Positions 16,989-25,856 of a stretch of DNA of 44,511 bases are shown in pieces; the stretch's first letter is position 1; every line of letters starts with the position of its first letter. The position numbers were made by a program, and so were the translations under genes. The stretch spans positions 1 to 44,511 of the forward strand of contig CAAGJM010000008.1 in NCBI GenBank assembly GCA_900770185.1, read 5' to 3'. Source of the DNA: Clostridia bacterium (GTDB lineage: Bacteria; Bacillota; Clostridia; Christensenellales; Borkfalkiaceae). The notes under the pieces were generated by a model. That model was not told where the DNA came from and did no database searches. It worked only from the letters and a program-made list of their open reading frames with translations.

Positions 16989-18140
16989 ATGTTAGGTTTT
17001 AAAAACGCAAACGTATACGTTGAAGGAAAGGGTATCGTAAAAACCGATATCGGTTTTGAAAAGGGCGTAATTGCCGCGATAGGCGAAAATTTAGCCGTTG
17101 ACGAAATAGCAACGCTTAGCGATAACGCGGTCGTCGTCCCCGGGTTTATAGACGAGCATATTCACGGCGCGGCGGGCGCGGACGCAATGGACGGCAGCGT
17201 TGAAGCGTTATCCAAAATAGCGAACGCAATTGCAAGCGAAGGCACCACCGCATTTTTGGCAACCACTATGACCCAAAGCCCCGAAAACATAACCAAGGCG
17301 TTAAAAGCGGTCGATACATACGTTAAGTTAAATAAAGATACGGGCGCGGAAATTTTAGGCGTTCACTTAGAAGGACCTTTTATTTCCCCCAAACACGTCG
17401 GCGCGCAACCGCTCGAATACGTTGCTAAACCCGAAGTTGCAACTTTTAAAAAGTACGAAGAAGCGAGCGGCAACCGCATTAAAATCGTTTCCATGGCGCC
17501 CGAGCAGGACGAAACGGGCGATTTAATCAAATATTTGTGCGGGAAAAATATCGTCGCCTCAATCGGTCATACGGGCGCAACCTACGTTCAGGCGGAGCGC
17601 GGCGTTGACCTTGGCATGAGAAGCGTTACGCACACCTATAACGCGCAGACCCCCCTTCACCACAGAGACGCCGGCGTCGTGGGCGCGGCTCTTTTGGACG
17701 ACAGATTAAACTGCGAACTTATTTGCGACACCATTCACGTAAGCGTACCCGCAATTAAACTCGTCGTCAAAAACAAACCGCACGACAAGGTGACTTTAAT
17801 AACCGACAGTATGCGCGCAAAACACATGCCCGACGGAATAAGCGAACTCGGCGGACAGACCGTTATAGTTAAAAACGGCGAAGCAAGGCTCACCGACGGC
17901 ACCCTTGCGGGCAGCGTTTTAAAGATGAACGACGCCGTTAAAAACGTAACGCAAAAAGTCGGCGTAAACTTTTTGGACGTCGTAGACTTTGCAACCGCAA
18001 ACCCCGCCAAAAATTTAGGCGTTTACGACAGAATGGGTTCGATTAAGGTCGGCAAACTCGCAAACGTGACGGTGCTTGATAAAAACGATTTTTCGGTACT
18101 TTTAACCGTAAGAAACGGCAAAGTAATATACAAAAAATAA
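16989..18140 (+). CDS. nagA: N-acetylglucosamine-6-phosphate deacetylase
   Basis: NagA converts GlcNAc-6-phosphate to glucosamine-6-phosphate plus acetate in amino-sugar and cell-wall recycling. The ATG at 16989 has GAGGAG 10 bases upstream and gives 383 residues; an in-frame TTG at 16971 is less likely. Amidohydrolase motifs are HIHG at 57-60, the metal-binding glutamate in HLEGPF (Glu128), His194 in GHTGAT, His215 in THTYNAQ, and the catalytic aspartate Asp273 in ITDSM. NagB is not adjacent. If the GH112 enzyme acts on lacto-N-biose, NagA could serve the same sugars after phosphorylation, but the genes are not in one operon. Confidence 0.95.
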   Translation: MLGFKNANVYVEGKGIVKTDIGFEKGVIAAIGENLAVDEIATLSDNAVVVPGFIDEHIHGAAGADAMDGSVEALSKIANAIASEGTTAFLATTMTQSPENITKALKAVDTYVKLNKDTGAEILGVHLEGPFISPKHVGAQPLEYVAKPEVATFKKYEEASGNRIKIVSMAPEQDETGDLIKYLCGKNIVASIGHTGATYVQAERGVDLGMRSVTHTYNAQTPLHHRDAGVVGAALLDDRLNCELICDTIHVSVPAIKLVVKNKPHDKVTLITDSMRAKHMPDGISELGGQTVIVKNGEARLTDGTLAGSVLKMNDAVKNVTQKVGVNFLDVVDFATANPAKNLGVYDRMGSIKVGKLANVTVLDKNDFSVLLTVRNGKVIYKK

Positions 18141-18149
18141 TTCAGAATA

Positions 18150-18191
18150 AAATAACCCGCCGCCCGATACGTATCGGGCGGCGGGTTATTT
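18150..18191. terminator. Bidirectional terminator, 42-bp perfect palindrome
   Basis: AAATAACCCGCCGCCCGATAC is followed directly by its reverse complement, a 21-bp perfect stem without spacer. It sits between the convergent nagA and metallopeptidase genes and can serve both. Confidence 0.9.
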
Positions 18192-18202
18192 AGCAATGAT
18201 GT

Positions 18203-18934
18203 TTATTTTTTCTTTCTTGAACCTGAAATTATAATCAAAAACCTTAAAAGGTATAAAATCGACATCGCAAGCGAGGCAACGTACGTCATCGCGGCGGCTG
18301 TCAGCACCTTTTTGACGTAACGCTTTTCTTCCGTCGCAATCATTCCGCCGTCAATTAGCGCGTTTACCGCCCTGCGCGAAGCGTTTATTTCGACGGGCAG
18401 AGTGATAAGCGCGAATATCGCGGTCAAAGAATACATAAGTATGCCCGCCGCTAAAACGTAGGTGCCTACGTGTTCCATAGTCGGCGTTCTTGCAAGCCAT
18501 TCTATAATTATGCCTAAAATGGCAACGGGAACGGCAAGGCGGGTGCCGATATTTACGACCGGCACGATCGCGCCGCGAATTTTCAGGGGTATATAGTTTT
18601 CGCTGTCCTGTACGGCGTGACCCGCTTCGTGCGCCGCAACGCCGATTGCCGCGACGGAGGTCGAATCGTAAACGGGTTCGCTTAAATTAAGGGTTTTGTC
18701 GCGCGGGTCGTAGTGGTCGGTAAGCGAGCCTTTAATCGAGTTTACGGTAACGCCGTCAACGTCGTTCATATCAAGGACTTTTCTCGCCGCCTCTTTGCCG
18801 GTAATGCCGTTCATAGACGACACCGCCGAATATTTTTTGAAGGTAAGCTGAACCGCAAATTGGCAAACAAGGGCGAATATTATGCCCGGTATTAGCAGAA
18901 TGAGGCTGCCGTAATAAAGATAATAGTAATACAT
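18203..18934 (-). CDS. YugP-type membrane zinc metallopeptidase
   Basis: This is a neutral zinc metallopeptidase of the YugP (Zn_peptidase_2) family, an integral membrane enzyme of unknown physiological substrate. With the start at 18934 (MYYYYLYYGS) it has 243 residues, with the N-terminal transmembrane segment typical of the family, HEAGH at 102-106, and three later hydrophobic segments. A longer start at 18973 would add 13 residues, but those codons lie inside the 149-bp duplicated repeat and are not family-like. Neither start has a strong Shine-Dalgarno site. It converges on nagA. Confidence 0.9.
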   Translation of the reverse strand: MYYYYLYYGSLILLIPGIIFALVCQFAVQLTFKKYSAVSSMNGITGKEAARKVLDMNDVDGVTVNSIKGSLTDHYDPRDKTLNLSEPVYDSTSVAAIGVAAHEAGHAVQDSENYIPLKIRGAIVPVVNIGTRLAVPVAILGIIIEWLARTPTMEHVGTYVLAAGILMYSLTAIFALITLPVEINASRRAVNALIDGGMIATEEKRYVKKVLTAAAMTYVASLAMSILYLLRFLIIISGSRKKK

Positions 18935-18940
18935 ACAGTA

Positions 18941-19089
18941 ATTATAACCTATAAGAAGTAAATTTTTTGCCATTCGGCAAAATCTTTAAAACCCTGACGG
19001 GTTTTTTCGCAAAAACTTGCGTTTTTGCACTTCTTGTTTGAAACACGACGAAGTTAAAAACCCTTGCAAGCAAGTTCTTAACTTCTTGT
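18941..19089. repeat. 149-bp tandem duplication, copy 1
   Basis: The unit begins ATTATAACCTATAAGAAG and contains three hairpins: AAACCC/GGGTTT, GCAAAAAC/GTTTTTGC, and GAAGTTAA/TTAACTTC. The copy abuts, and partly encodes, the possible extended N-terminus of the YugP-type gene. Confidence 0.92.
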
Positions 19090-19238
19090 ATTATAACCTA
19101 TAAGAAGTAAATTTTTTGCCATTCGGCAAAATCTTTAAAACCCTGACGGGTTTTTTCGCAAAAACTTGCGTTTTTGCACCTCTTGCTTGAAACACGGCGA
19201 AGTTAAAAACCCTTGCAAGCAAGTTTTTAATTTCTTAT
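19090..19238. repeat. 149-bp tandem duplication, copy 2
   Basis: This copy differs from copy 1 at only a few positions (such as CACCTCTTGCTTG for CACTTCTTGTTTG). On the minus strand it repeats the codons MAKNLLLIGYN and then stops after three more codons, so it encodes only a short decoy peptide. Confidence 0.92.
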
Positions 19239-19263
19239 ATTATATCTTATTAAAAATCGTTCG

Positions 19264-20163
19264 TCAATCGGTTAAAGAGATATTAGTTATTAGAGAATTT
19301 GATTTTTCAAAGGTTATGTACGAAATTTTGTCGGCTTCGATAACCGCCGTTTTGGGTTTGCCGTCGTCGCAATATGAAAACGCCCCCTTAACGCCGCCCA
19401 AAAAAGAATATAAGTCGTTGCTTTTTTGCCGCAAATCGGGGGATAAAAAGCGGGATATATCGGCTTTTTTTAAAATTAACTCTAAAAGCGCGTAATCGAC
19501 TAAGTTTTCGTTTATCATAAAGGGTGATTTTAAAAATTCCGTTTCCCGTTTTATAAGGGTAAACGGCTCGCCGATCGCATACGTTTCGTATAAAACAAAA
19601 GGAATTGTGGCATTCGTTATCCGCTTTATTGCCGTAAGCGTTCCGCCGCGGAATGAAAACTCGCTTAAAACGTCTTTATAAACGGCGTTGCCGCTTGCGT
19701 CCGAGTAAACAACGACGCAAGGCTTTTCGCCCGTAAAAACGTAAGCTTTAAACCCGCCCAAATCTTCCGCTTCTATGCGCGCAGGGGTAAACGGAAGCTC
19801 GCCGCGGATATAATTAACGCCGTCGATATCGTACATTATGCCGCCGTCAAAGTAAGTTTTAACGTACTCGTCGCCGCTAACGAAATTAAACCGCTTAAAG
19901 TCTAAAACCTTATAGGGGCGGTTGCGCTTTTTTTCGTATTCGGGGTAAATTAAAGTTCCGTTTAAAAATTCGTAAGCGGATATTTTGCCGCTTCCCGCCT
20001 TCCCGTAACAAGGCAAAAATTCATTGTTATTCGGCAAAAACTCAAAAAGGAAGTCGCCTTTTTCGCTTAAATTAACGGCGGACACGTTTTTTGAAACGCC
20101 GCCCGTATATTCGCCGTTTATTTTCAAACAGGCGTTAAGGTCGGAATAAAAATAAAATTTCAT
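19264..20163 (-). CDS. Conserved-looking protein of unknown function
   Basis: This 299-residue protein has no signal peptide or membrane segment. It reads as mixed beta-rich sequence (MKFYFYSDLNACLKINGEYTG at the start, with GDEYVKTYFDGGIMYDIDGV near 100) and ends in an alpha-helical region. I recognise no catalytic motif. The ATG at 20163 lies 5 bases after TATAAT on its own strand and has no Shine-Dalgarno site, so its mRNA may be leaderless. It is divergent from the gene at 20231. Confidence 0.75.
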   Translation of the reverse strand: MKFYFYSDLNACLKINGEYTGGVSKNVSAVNLSEKGDFLFEFLPNNNEFLPCYGKAGSGKISAYEFLNGTLIYPEYEKKRNRPYKVLDFKRFNFVSGDEYVKTYFDGGIMYDIDGVNYIRGELPFTPARIEAEDLGGFKAYVFTGEKPCVVVYSDASGNAVYKDVLSEFSFRGGTLTAIKRITNATIPFVLYETYAIGEPFTLIKRETEFLKSPFMINENLVDYALLELILKKADISRFLSPDLRQKSNDLYSFLGGVKGAFSYCDDGKPKTAVIEADKISYITFEKSNSLITNISLTD

Positions 20164-20230
20164 ACTAAATTATATTTTATTATTTAAAAATAAATGTATC
20201 TATAGCGCAAGTTCGGTCGATAATAGCCTT

Positions 20231-20740
20231 ATGGAAAAGTGTTGCGATTTTAAAACGGCGTTTATTAAGTCCGCGGGTTTGCCGAAAAGTCTTTCGGACG
20301 AGTTTTTCAGAGAGCTTAACTTGTCTTTCCGCAAAGAAATTTTGCGCCTTGCGTTTTTGGCGGTTGCGAACGGTAAAAGCGTGAACCTTGCCTTAAAAGA
20401 GGCGGCAAAAGGCAGTGATAAACTTTGCGCGGTCTATATTAAAACCTATCGCGCGGCGTTAAGCGCGGGCGGCGCGCCCGTGACCGAAGTTTTTAACGCC
20501 GTTTTGCCCACCCTTCAAAAACCGCAGATTTTAAGACTAAAACGGAGATTTTTTTATTTAAACGGGGCAAATTTGCCGTCCGCGACGGATATAATAGATA
20601 AGGTTTTATCCGCTTATCCGCAAAGGGGAGGAACTCGCGCCGATATCGGCGGCGGGCGGGGTGCAGGTAAAGACAGGCGTGCCGAAAATAAAGGGGTAGG
20701 CGCAAATTATATATTCGTTAAAGAAAAGTTGGCAAGATAG
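20231..20740 (+). CDS. Unknown helical protein, possible 3' frameshift
   Basis: This 169-residue frame is predominantly helical (FREILRLAFLAVANGKSVNLALKEAA style) up to about residue 130, then becomes Gly/Arg-rich (RGGTRADIGGGRGAGKDRR), unlike the rest. From about 20625 the +1 frame reads KGEELAPISAAGGVQVKTGV and stops near 20695, which looks more protein-like, so the natural C-terminus may be in that frame. The ATG follows GATAAT by 6 bases with no Shine-Dalgarno site, compatible with a leaderless start. No function is assigned. Confidence 0.6.
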   Translation: MEKCCDFKTAFIKSAGLPKSLSDEFFRELNLSFRKEILRLAFLAVANGKSVNLALKEAAKGSDKLCAVYIKTYRAALSAGGAPVTEVFNAVLPTLQKPQILRLKRRFFYLNGANLPSATDIIDKVLSAYPQRGGTRADIGGGRGAGKDRRAENKGVGANYIFVKEKLAR

Positions 20741-21020
20741 TTTTGCCCGTCGCAACTATGCCGTATGCCGCCGTTTTAATACGGCGGAATTTTTTTATAA
20801 CTTAAGAAATAATAACCTTAAAATCTTTGCTTTTTATACTTTTGCGTATGTTTTTACAAAACGTTTAAACTTTCCTTATGTTAAACTGTGTATTGTAATT
20901 ATTTTACGCTTATTTCCGCTTAAAATCCGGTATAGCGCGGGTGTAAAACAAAAAGATAATTTATAAATAAAGTTGAACTTAAAAAAGACGGGTTATATTT
21001 AAACGACGAAAAATTCTTTT

Positions 21021-21090
21021 TTAATACATTAACTTAGTAATTTGATACATTTACTCGGTAATTTAATACATTTCGGTAATTTAATACATT
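21021..21090 (+). promoter_or_regulatory. Four phased TTAATACATT repeats, candidate activator site
   Basis: TTAATACATT occurs at 21021, 21063 and 21081, with TTGATACATT at 21042. Spacings are 21, 21 and 18 bp, close to two helical turns. The array ends 24 bp before the predicted -35 box, a position suited to an activator. Confidence 0.6.
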
Positions 21091-21114
21091 TGCTTATTAA
21101 AATTATAAAAATAC

Positions 21115-21144
21115 TTGAAATCGGCTTTGTTTTTATGCTAATAT
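21115..21144 (+). promoter_or_regulatory. Promoter of the ABC transporter gene
   Basis: TTGAAA (21115-21120), 18 bases, then TAATAT (21139-21144) preceded by TGC, an extended -10 pattern. An AAGGGGAATGA leader supplies the ribosome binding site at 21190-21200. Confidence 0.5.
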
Positions 21145-21202
21145 AATTGCGTATGATTTTTTTACTAAAACGTTAAAACGCGGTAAAAAACAAGGGGAAT
21201 GA

Positions 21203-24200
21203 ATGTTAGAATTAAAAAAAGTACTTAAAATTTACAAAAGCGACGCGGGCGATACCCGCGCCCTCAATAAAATCGACCTTATTTTGGGCGATAAAGGGCT
21301 TGTTTTCGTTACGGGCAAAAGCGGCAGCGGCAAAACCACCCTTTTAAACGTTATCGGCGGGCTTGACGGCATAGATTCGGGCGAAATTTTAATCGACGGC
21401 ACGCCTTTTTCGCAGATGACGGCGGGCGATTACGACAGTTATCGCAACACCTACGTGGGGTTTATTTTTCAGGAATACAACCTTCTTCCCGACTATACGG
21501 TCAAACAAAACATAAGTTTAGCGAACGAGCTTCAGGGCGAAAAGACCGACGACGCGCTTTTAGCCGAACTTATGAAAAAAATGGGCATTGCGGGGCTTGA
21601 AAAGCGCAAAATAAACGAGCTTTCGGGCGGACAAAAGCAAAGGGTTGCGATAGTCCGCGCACTCATCAAAAACCCGAAAATTATCATGGCGGACGAGCCG
21701 ACGGGTGCGCTCGACAGCGTTATGGGCGTGCAGATAATGGAAGCCCTTAAACTTTTAAGCAAAGATAAACTCGTTTTAGTCGTTTCGCACGATATTGAAC
21801 TCGCCAAAAAGTACGCCGACAGAATTATTAACATCGTCGACGGCAAGGTGGAGAGCGATATTACGATTGACGACGTAGAGATAAGCGGAAACGTTTACGA
21901 GGGCGAAAAGTCGTTCACCGTAAAATCGGGCGCAGAGCTAAGCGACGGAGAGTTAAAAGAACTTAAAGCCGCCGTCAAAGCGGGCAAGGATATCAAGTCC
22001 GAAAAAGACATTGTTATAAGAAAAAGCGCTAAAACGGAAAAGATAGACGCGTCGAACGCAAACCGCGAGCCTATTAAGCTTATAAAGAGCAAAATGAAGT
22101 TTAAAAGCTCGGCAAGCATGGGGCTTAAATCGCTCAAAACAAAACCCGTGCGCTTAGTTTTTACCATAATTTTGTCGGCGGTGGCGTTTGCCGTTTTCGG
22201 CTTGTTCGATACGATAGCGGCGTATAACCGCGAAAAAATAATATCCAACCTTTTAAAATCGGGTGACTATAATTCGGTGCAGATTTCCGCGTCTTATCGT
22301 GGTGCCGACCCCTATCAGTCGACCAAAATCAACTTGTCGCAAAATTATATAGACGAACTCAACGCAAAAACGGGCTATAACTTCCGCGGCGTGTATAGTT
22401 TCGGCGGCGACTTTAACGGGGTAGACCAGTCGGCAACCCTACACTTAGACGGCGGCTACGAAGTAAGAGATCTCAAGAACTCGTATAAAGCGCTCGGCAG
22501 CAAATACTATCGCACCAAAGTGAACGGACTTATAGAGTTTAAGGAAAGCGAAGTCGACAAAGATAGCAAAATCGTCGACGCGAACGGCTTTAACTATAAA
22601 ATCGTCGAAGGTTATTACCCTTCAAAGGTTATTTCCGAAAGTGGGGCGATTGAAAAACTCAAACTCAATTACGTTGCCGTTTCCACTTATTTTGCGGACG
22701 TTATGTTACGCTCGGACGCGGTTATAGACAAAGAGACGGGCGAAAAAATAACTGATTATAAAGGACTTTTGAATTATGAGTTTTCGGTTACGACCGACCA
22801 CTTAGGCTACGACATCGTAAACGAAACGTATAAAATAGTCGGCATACTTAAACTCGGCGATATCCCCGCAAGGTTCAACCCGTTAAAAGAATGTTATCCG
22901 TCGGACGCGGACAAGGTGCTTTTAGCGGACTTTGAAACCTTTATGTATACCGCGCCGTACTCGTCGCTTTTCGTCGGCGAAGGCTACGTCGAAGCGTACC
23001 GTAAAACCTACAACAATCAGTTAAGCTACGGCGTTTCGGACGTAGAGCAAGCCCTTTACTACATAAACGAAAAAGACGGGGCGGACAACCTTCAAAAAAC
23101 GCAGTACGGCATAAAACGTTTTTATAATTCCGCAAACTTTAACGCGAATTACGTTTACTTTTTCGACGAAACGCGCTACGGCGAAACGGACGACAAAGGC
23201 AACGTTAAAGACGTAACTTTAAACGACGGCGAAGCGCTTATAGATATTAACCAGATGACCTATTTGTATGCGAAAGAAAACGTTGCGCTCGGATACGGCA
23301 ATCAGATAGGCAAAATCAAAACGGAAATTACCCGTAAGGACGACGACCCCGCCTGGACAGCGGGCGCGGACGACGACGGCAACCTTATAAAAGTAACCGT
23401 GGGCGAAGTTCGCCAAAAAAAGCGCGCTTACCTTAAAAACCTTGCAAACGATATACGCGCGGCGGGTCTCGACCCCGAAAAACGCTTTATGCTCCGCCAG
23501 ATTTCAAGCGACACCAAAAACACTATTATAGACAAAGAGTTTAAAATAGTCGGCATATACTACGGCGTAGACACCGCCGATAAAGATTACAGCGATATAA
23601 CCCGCCTTGTTATAAACGAAAACGATTTAACTTCGCTTAACGTCGCGCTCGATCAGGGCGTTTACGCCCGAGCCGTATCCCCGCTAAGCGTTAAAGGGGC
23701 AAAGGCGAACATTTTAGCTAAAACTATAACCGAAAGTAAAGGATACGTCAACAGTTGGTACGGTAACGACATACTGTTTACCATAAGCGAAAACGAAAGT
23801 TCCATTCAGGAATTTGCAAACTTATTCCTCATAATATCGGTGGTTTTGGCGATATTCTCGGTGTTTATGCTGTTTAACTATATTTCGACCAGCATAAACG
23901 GAAAGCGCAGGTCTATAGGCGTGCTTCGCGCAATGGGCAGTAACGGCGCGGATATTTTGAAAATGTTCTTAACCGAAAGTATTGCCATAGCGGTTATAAA
24001 CAGCGTGCTTGCGGTGGGGCTTGCGGCTCTCGGGTGCGTGTTCGTCAACATGTATTTAAAAACAAAAATGTTTATACCCGTAAACTTCGCGCTGTTTACG
24101 TACAGGCAGGCTTTGTTCATCGTCGGCGGCGCGGTTATAACGGCGATACTTTCGTCCATTATACCCATAATTAAAATAGCGAAAGAAAAGCCCGTCAACC

Positions 24201-24220
24201 TTATTTCGAGGTCGCTTTAA
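21203..24220 (+). CDS. ABC transporter, fused ATPase and FtsX/MacB-type permease
   Basis: This 1005-residue protein joins an N-terminal MacB/LolD-type ATPase (Walker A GKSGSGKTT at 36-44, signature LSGGQKQR at 139-146, Walker B IIMADEPTGALD, H-loop VVSHD) to a permease. The permease has one transmembrane segment at about 315-338, a large extracellular domain at about 345-865, and three more segments at 868-990, with the FtsX-like GKRRSIGVLRAMGSN motif. Such proteins extrude peptides or lipoproteins or drive mechanotransmission rather than import. The substrate is unknown. Its stop codon overlaps the next gene's ATG (TAATG). Confidence 0.92.
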   Translation: MLELKKVLKIYKSDAGDTRALNKIDLILGDKGLVFVTGKSGSGKTTLLNVIGGLDGIDSGEILIDGTPFSQMTAGDYDSYRNTYVGFIFQEYNLLPDYTVKQNISLANELQGEKTDDALLAELMKKMGIAGLEKRKINELSGGQKQRVAIVRALIKNPKIIMADEPTGALDSVMGVQIMEALKLLSKDKLVLVVSHDIELAKKYADRIINIVDGKVESDITIDDVEISGNVYEGEKSFTVKSGAELSDGELKELKAAVKAGKDIKSEKDIVIRKSAKTEKIDASNANREPIKLIKSKMKFKSSASMGLKSLKTKPVRLVFTIILSAVAFAVFGLFDTIAAYNREKIISNLLKSGDYNSVQISASYRGADPYQSTKINLSQNYIDELNAKTGYNFRGVYSFGGDFNGVDQSATLHLDGGYEVRDLKNSYKALGSKYYRTKVNGLIEFKESEVDKDSKIVDANGFNYKIVEGYYPSKVISESGAIEKLKLNYVAVSTYFADVMLRSDAVIDKETGEKITDYKGLLNYEFSVTTDHLGYDIVNETYKIVGILKLGDIPARFNPLKECYPSDADKVLLADFETFMYTAPYSSLFVGEGYVEAYRKTYNNQLSYGVSDVEQALYYINEKDGADNLQKTQYGIKRFYNSANFNANYVYFFDETRYGETDDKGNVKDVTLNDGEALIDINQMTYLYAKENVALGYGNQIGKIKTEITRKDDDPAWTAGADDDGNLIKVTVGEVRQKKRAYLKNLANDIRAAGLDPEKRFMLRQISSDTKNTIIDKEFKIVGIYYGVDTADKDYSDITRLVINENDLTSLNVALDQGVYARAVSPLSVKGAKANILAKTITESKGYVNSWYGNDILFTISENESSIQEFANLFLIISVVLAIFSVFMLFNYISTSINGKRRSIGVLRAMGSNGADILKMFLTESIAIAVINSVLAVGLAALGCVFVNMYLKTKMFIPVNFALFTYRQALFIVGGAVITAILSSIIPIIKIAKEKPVNLISRSL

Positions 24221-25368
24221 TGAATAAAGTTATATATTTCGACCATGCCGCAACCACCCCGTTAAAGGGCGAAGTTTTAGAAAAAATGACGCCGTATTTA
24301 ACGAGCGTTTTCGGCAACGCAAACTCGACGTATAGTCTCGGCCGCGCGGCGGTTAAGGCTCTTGACGACGCGCGCGACGAAATCGCCGCGCTTATCGGGG
24401 CGGCGCGAGACGAGGTTTATTTTACGTCGGGCGGAACGGAAGGGGATAACTGGGTTTTGCGCGGCGCGGCGGAAGCGCGCGGAAGTAAAAACACCCTTGT
24501 CGTTTCCGAAATAGAACATGCGGCGGTTCTGGTCACCGCAAACGAACTAAACAAATACTTAGGCGTAACCGTCAAAAAAGTCGCGCCCGATAGCGACGGG
24601 GTTTTATCGCCCGAAAGTTATTTCGATGCGGTTGATAGCGACACGTTTTTGGCGTGCGCGATGCTTGCGAATAACGAAGTCGGCACGATCGAGCCGATTC
24701 GAAAAATCGCCGAACGCGTTCACGAAAAGGGTGCTAAATTCTTCACCGACGCGGTGCAGGGGGCGGGCGCGATAGAAATAAACGTAAAAACTCTCGGCGT
24801 TGACGCGCTCACCGCGTCCGCACATAAATTCGGCGGCCCTAAGGGCGCGGGGTTTATTTATATAAAAAAAGACTTTCACCTCCCCGGGCTTATCACCGGC
24901 GGGCATCAGGAAAGAGAATTAAGGGGCGGAACAAGTAACGTGGCGGCGGCTGTCGGCATGGCGGAAGCTTTAAAACTTGCCCGCAAAAACCTTGATTTAA
25001 AGGCGAAAAAAATCGCCGCCTTGCGCGACGAATTCGTAAATAAAGTCACTGCAAAAATAAGCGGGGTTTACTCAAACGGAAGCAAAAATTCAAGGCTTCC
25101 AAACAACGCGAATTTAACTTTTAACGGCGTTTCGGGCGAAGCGTTGCTCGCTATTTTGGATTTGAACGGGGTGTGCGCGTCGCTCGGCGCGGCTTGCTCG
25201 GCGGGGACGGTCGAGCCGTCTTACGTGTTAAAAGCGATAGGTAAAACGGACGAGCAGGCAAAAAGCACTTTGCGCTTTACCTTCGGCGAAGAAAACACCC
25301 TTGAAGAAGTCGATTACTGCGTTTCCGTTTTAAGCGAAGCGGTCGAAAAACTGCGCAAACTGTCTTAA
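24220..25368 (+). CDS. Cysteine desulfurase, NifS/IscS family
   Basis: This PLP enzyme releases sulfur from cysteine as a persulfide for Fe-S clusters or tRNA thiolation. The 382-residue protein has the N-terminal YFDHAATTP, His100 in SEIEHAAVL stacking on PLP, the PLP-lysine Lys203 in SAHKFGGPKG, and the catalytic loop SLGAACSAGT with Cys326. No IscU, ThiI or MnmA follows, so its partner is not visible here. It overlaps the ABC transporter stop by one base, meaning the two are co-translated, which is an unusual pairing. Confidence 0.93.
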   Translation: MNKVIYFDHAATTPLKGEVLEKMTPYLTSVFGNANSTYSLGRAAVKALDDARDEIAALIGAARDEVYFTSGGTEGDNWVLRGAAEARGSKNTLVVSEIEHAAVLVTANELNKYLGVTVKKVAPDSDGVLSPESYFDAVDSDTFLACAMLANNEVGTIEPIRKIAERVHEKGAKFFTDAVQGAGAIEINVKTLGVDALTASAHKFGGPKGAGFIYIKKDFHLPGLITGGHQERELRGGTSNVAAAVGMAEALKLARKNLDLKAKKIAALRDEFVNKVTAKISGVYSNGSKNSRLPNNANLTFNGVSGEALLAILDLNGVCASLGAACSAGTVEPSYVLKAIGKTDEQAKSTLRFTFGEENTLEEVDYCVSVLSEAVEKLRKLS

Positions 25369-25407
25369 CTATCGCGCGAAGCGACGGCAGAATAACTATT
25401 ATAGGCA

Positions 25408-25445
25408 AAAAAGAAGCGGGCAAAATTGTCCGCTTCCTTTTTTTT
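25408..25445 (+). terminator. Terminator of the ABC-desulfurase operon
   Basis: GAAGCGG pairs with CCGCTTC around GCAAAATTGT and is followed by a run of T. It lies 40 bases past the desulfurase stop and may also serve the convergent small gene. Confidence 0.75.
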
Positions 25446-25455
25446 GAGCCGATAG

Positions 25456-25644
25456 TTACGCTTCCGCGCTTTCGTCTTTTCCGTTTTGCGTTTCTTTAAA
25501 GTTTTTGCATAAATCTTCGGCTTTTTGCTGAATCTTTTTTTCGCCTTCTTTAATCATAGAACGCGCTTTGACGGAGTGGGCAACCAAAAGCGCGCCGCCC
25601 ACCATACCTAAAAGCGCGCCCGCGATAAATAATTTACCTTCCAT
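25456..25644 (-). CDS. Small single-pass membrane protein (YtxH-like)
   Basis: This 62-residue protein has a glycine-rich transmembrane segment at residues 5-24 (FIAGALLGMVGGALLVAHS) and a charged C-terminal helix. The pattern is that of YtxH-type small stress or envelope proteins, though similarity is only general. AAGGAG precedes the ATG at good spacing, which supports it as a real gene. Confidence 0.7.
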   Translation of the reverse strand: MEGKLFIAGALLGMVGGALLVAHSVKARSMIKEGEKKIQQKAEDLCKNFKETQNGKDESAEA

Positions 25645-25818
25645 AAAATCTCCTTATAGCGTGCGTATTTTTGCGTTCGGCGTAAAAACGCGACGATAAA
25701 ATACGCCTTCAACTCGAAGATAGTATGGGCTTTGGCGCAAAAAGTTATGCAAAAACGGTCGAAAAAACGCTGAACATAAAAAAACAGGTCAAAAACGCGG
25801 ATAAAAAACGAAAAAAAC

Positions 25819-25847
25819 TTGAATTTCGTTATACTATTTGATATACT
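25819..25847 (+). promoter_or_regulatory. Promoter of ruvX
   Basis: TTGAAT, 17 bases, TATACT. The expected transcript start, near 25854, falls on or next to the start codon, which has no Shine-Dalgarno site. Confidence 0.65.
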
Positions 25848-25856
25848 TTTAATGAA

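Larger units (their letters stand above)
20741..21202. other. AT-rich intergenic region with phased direct repeats
   Basis: This 462-bp gap has no supportable gene. It starts with a hairpin (TATGCCGTATGCCGCCG facing CGGCGG), is AT-rich, and ends with four TTAATACATT-type repeats and the promoter of the ABC transporter. Confidence 0.7.
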
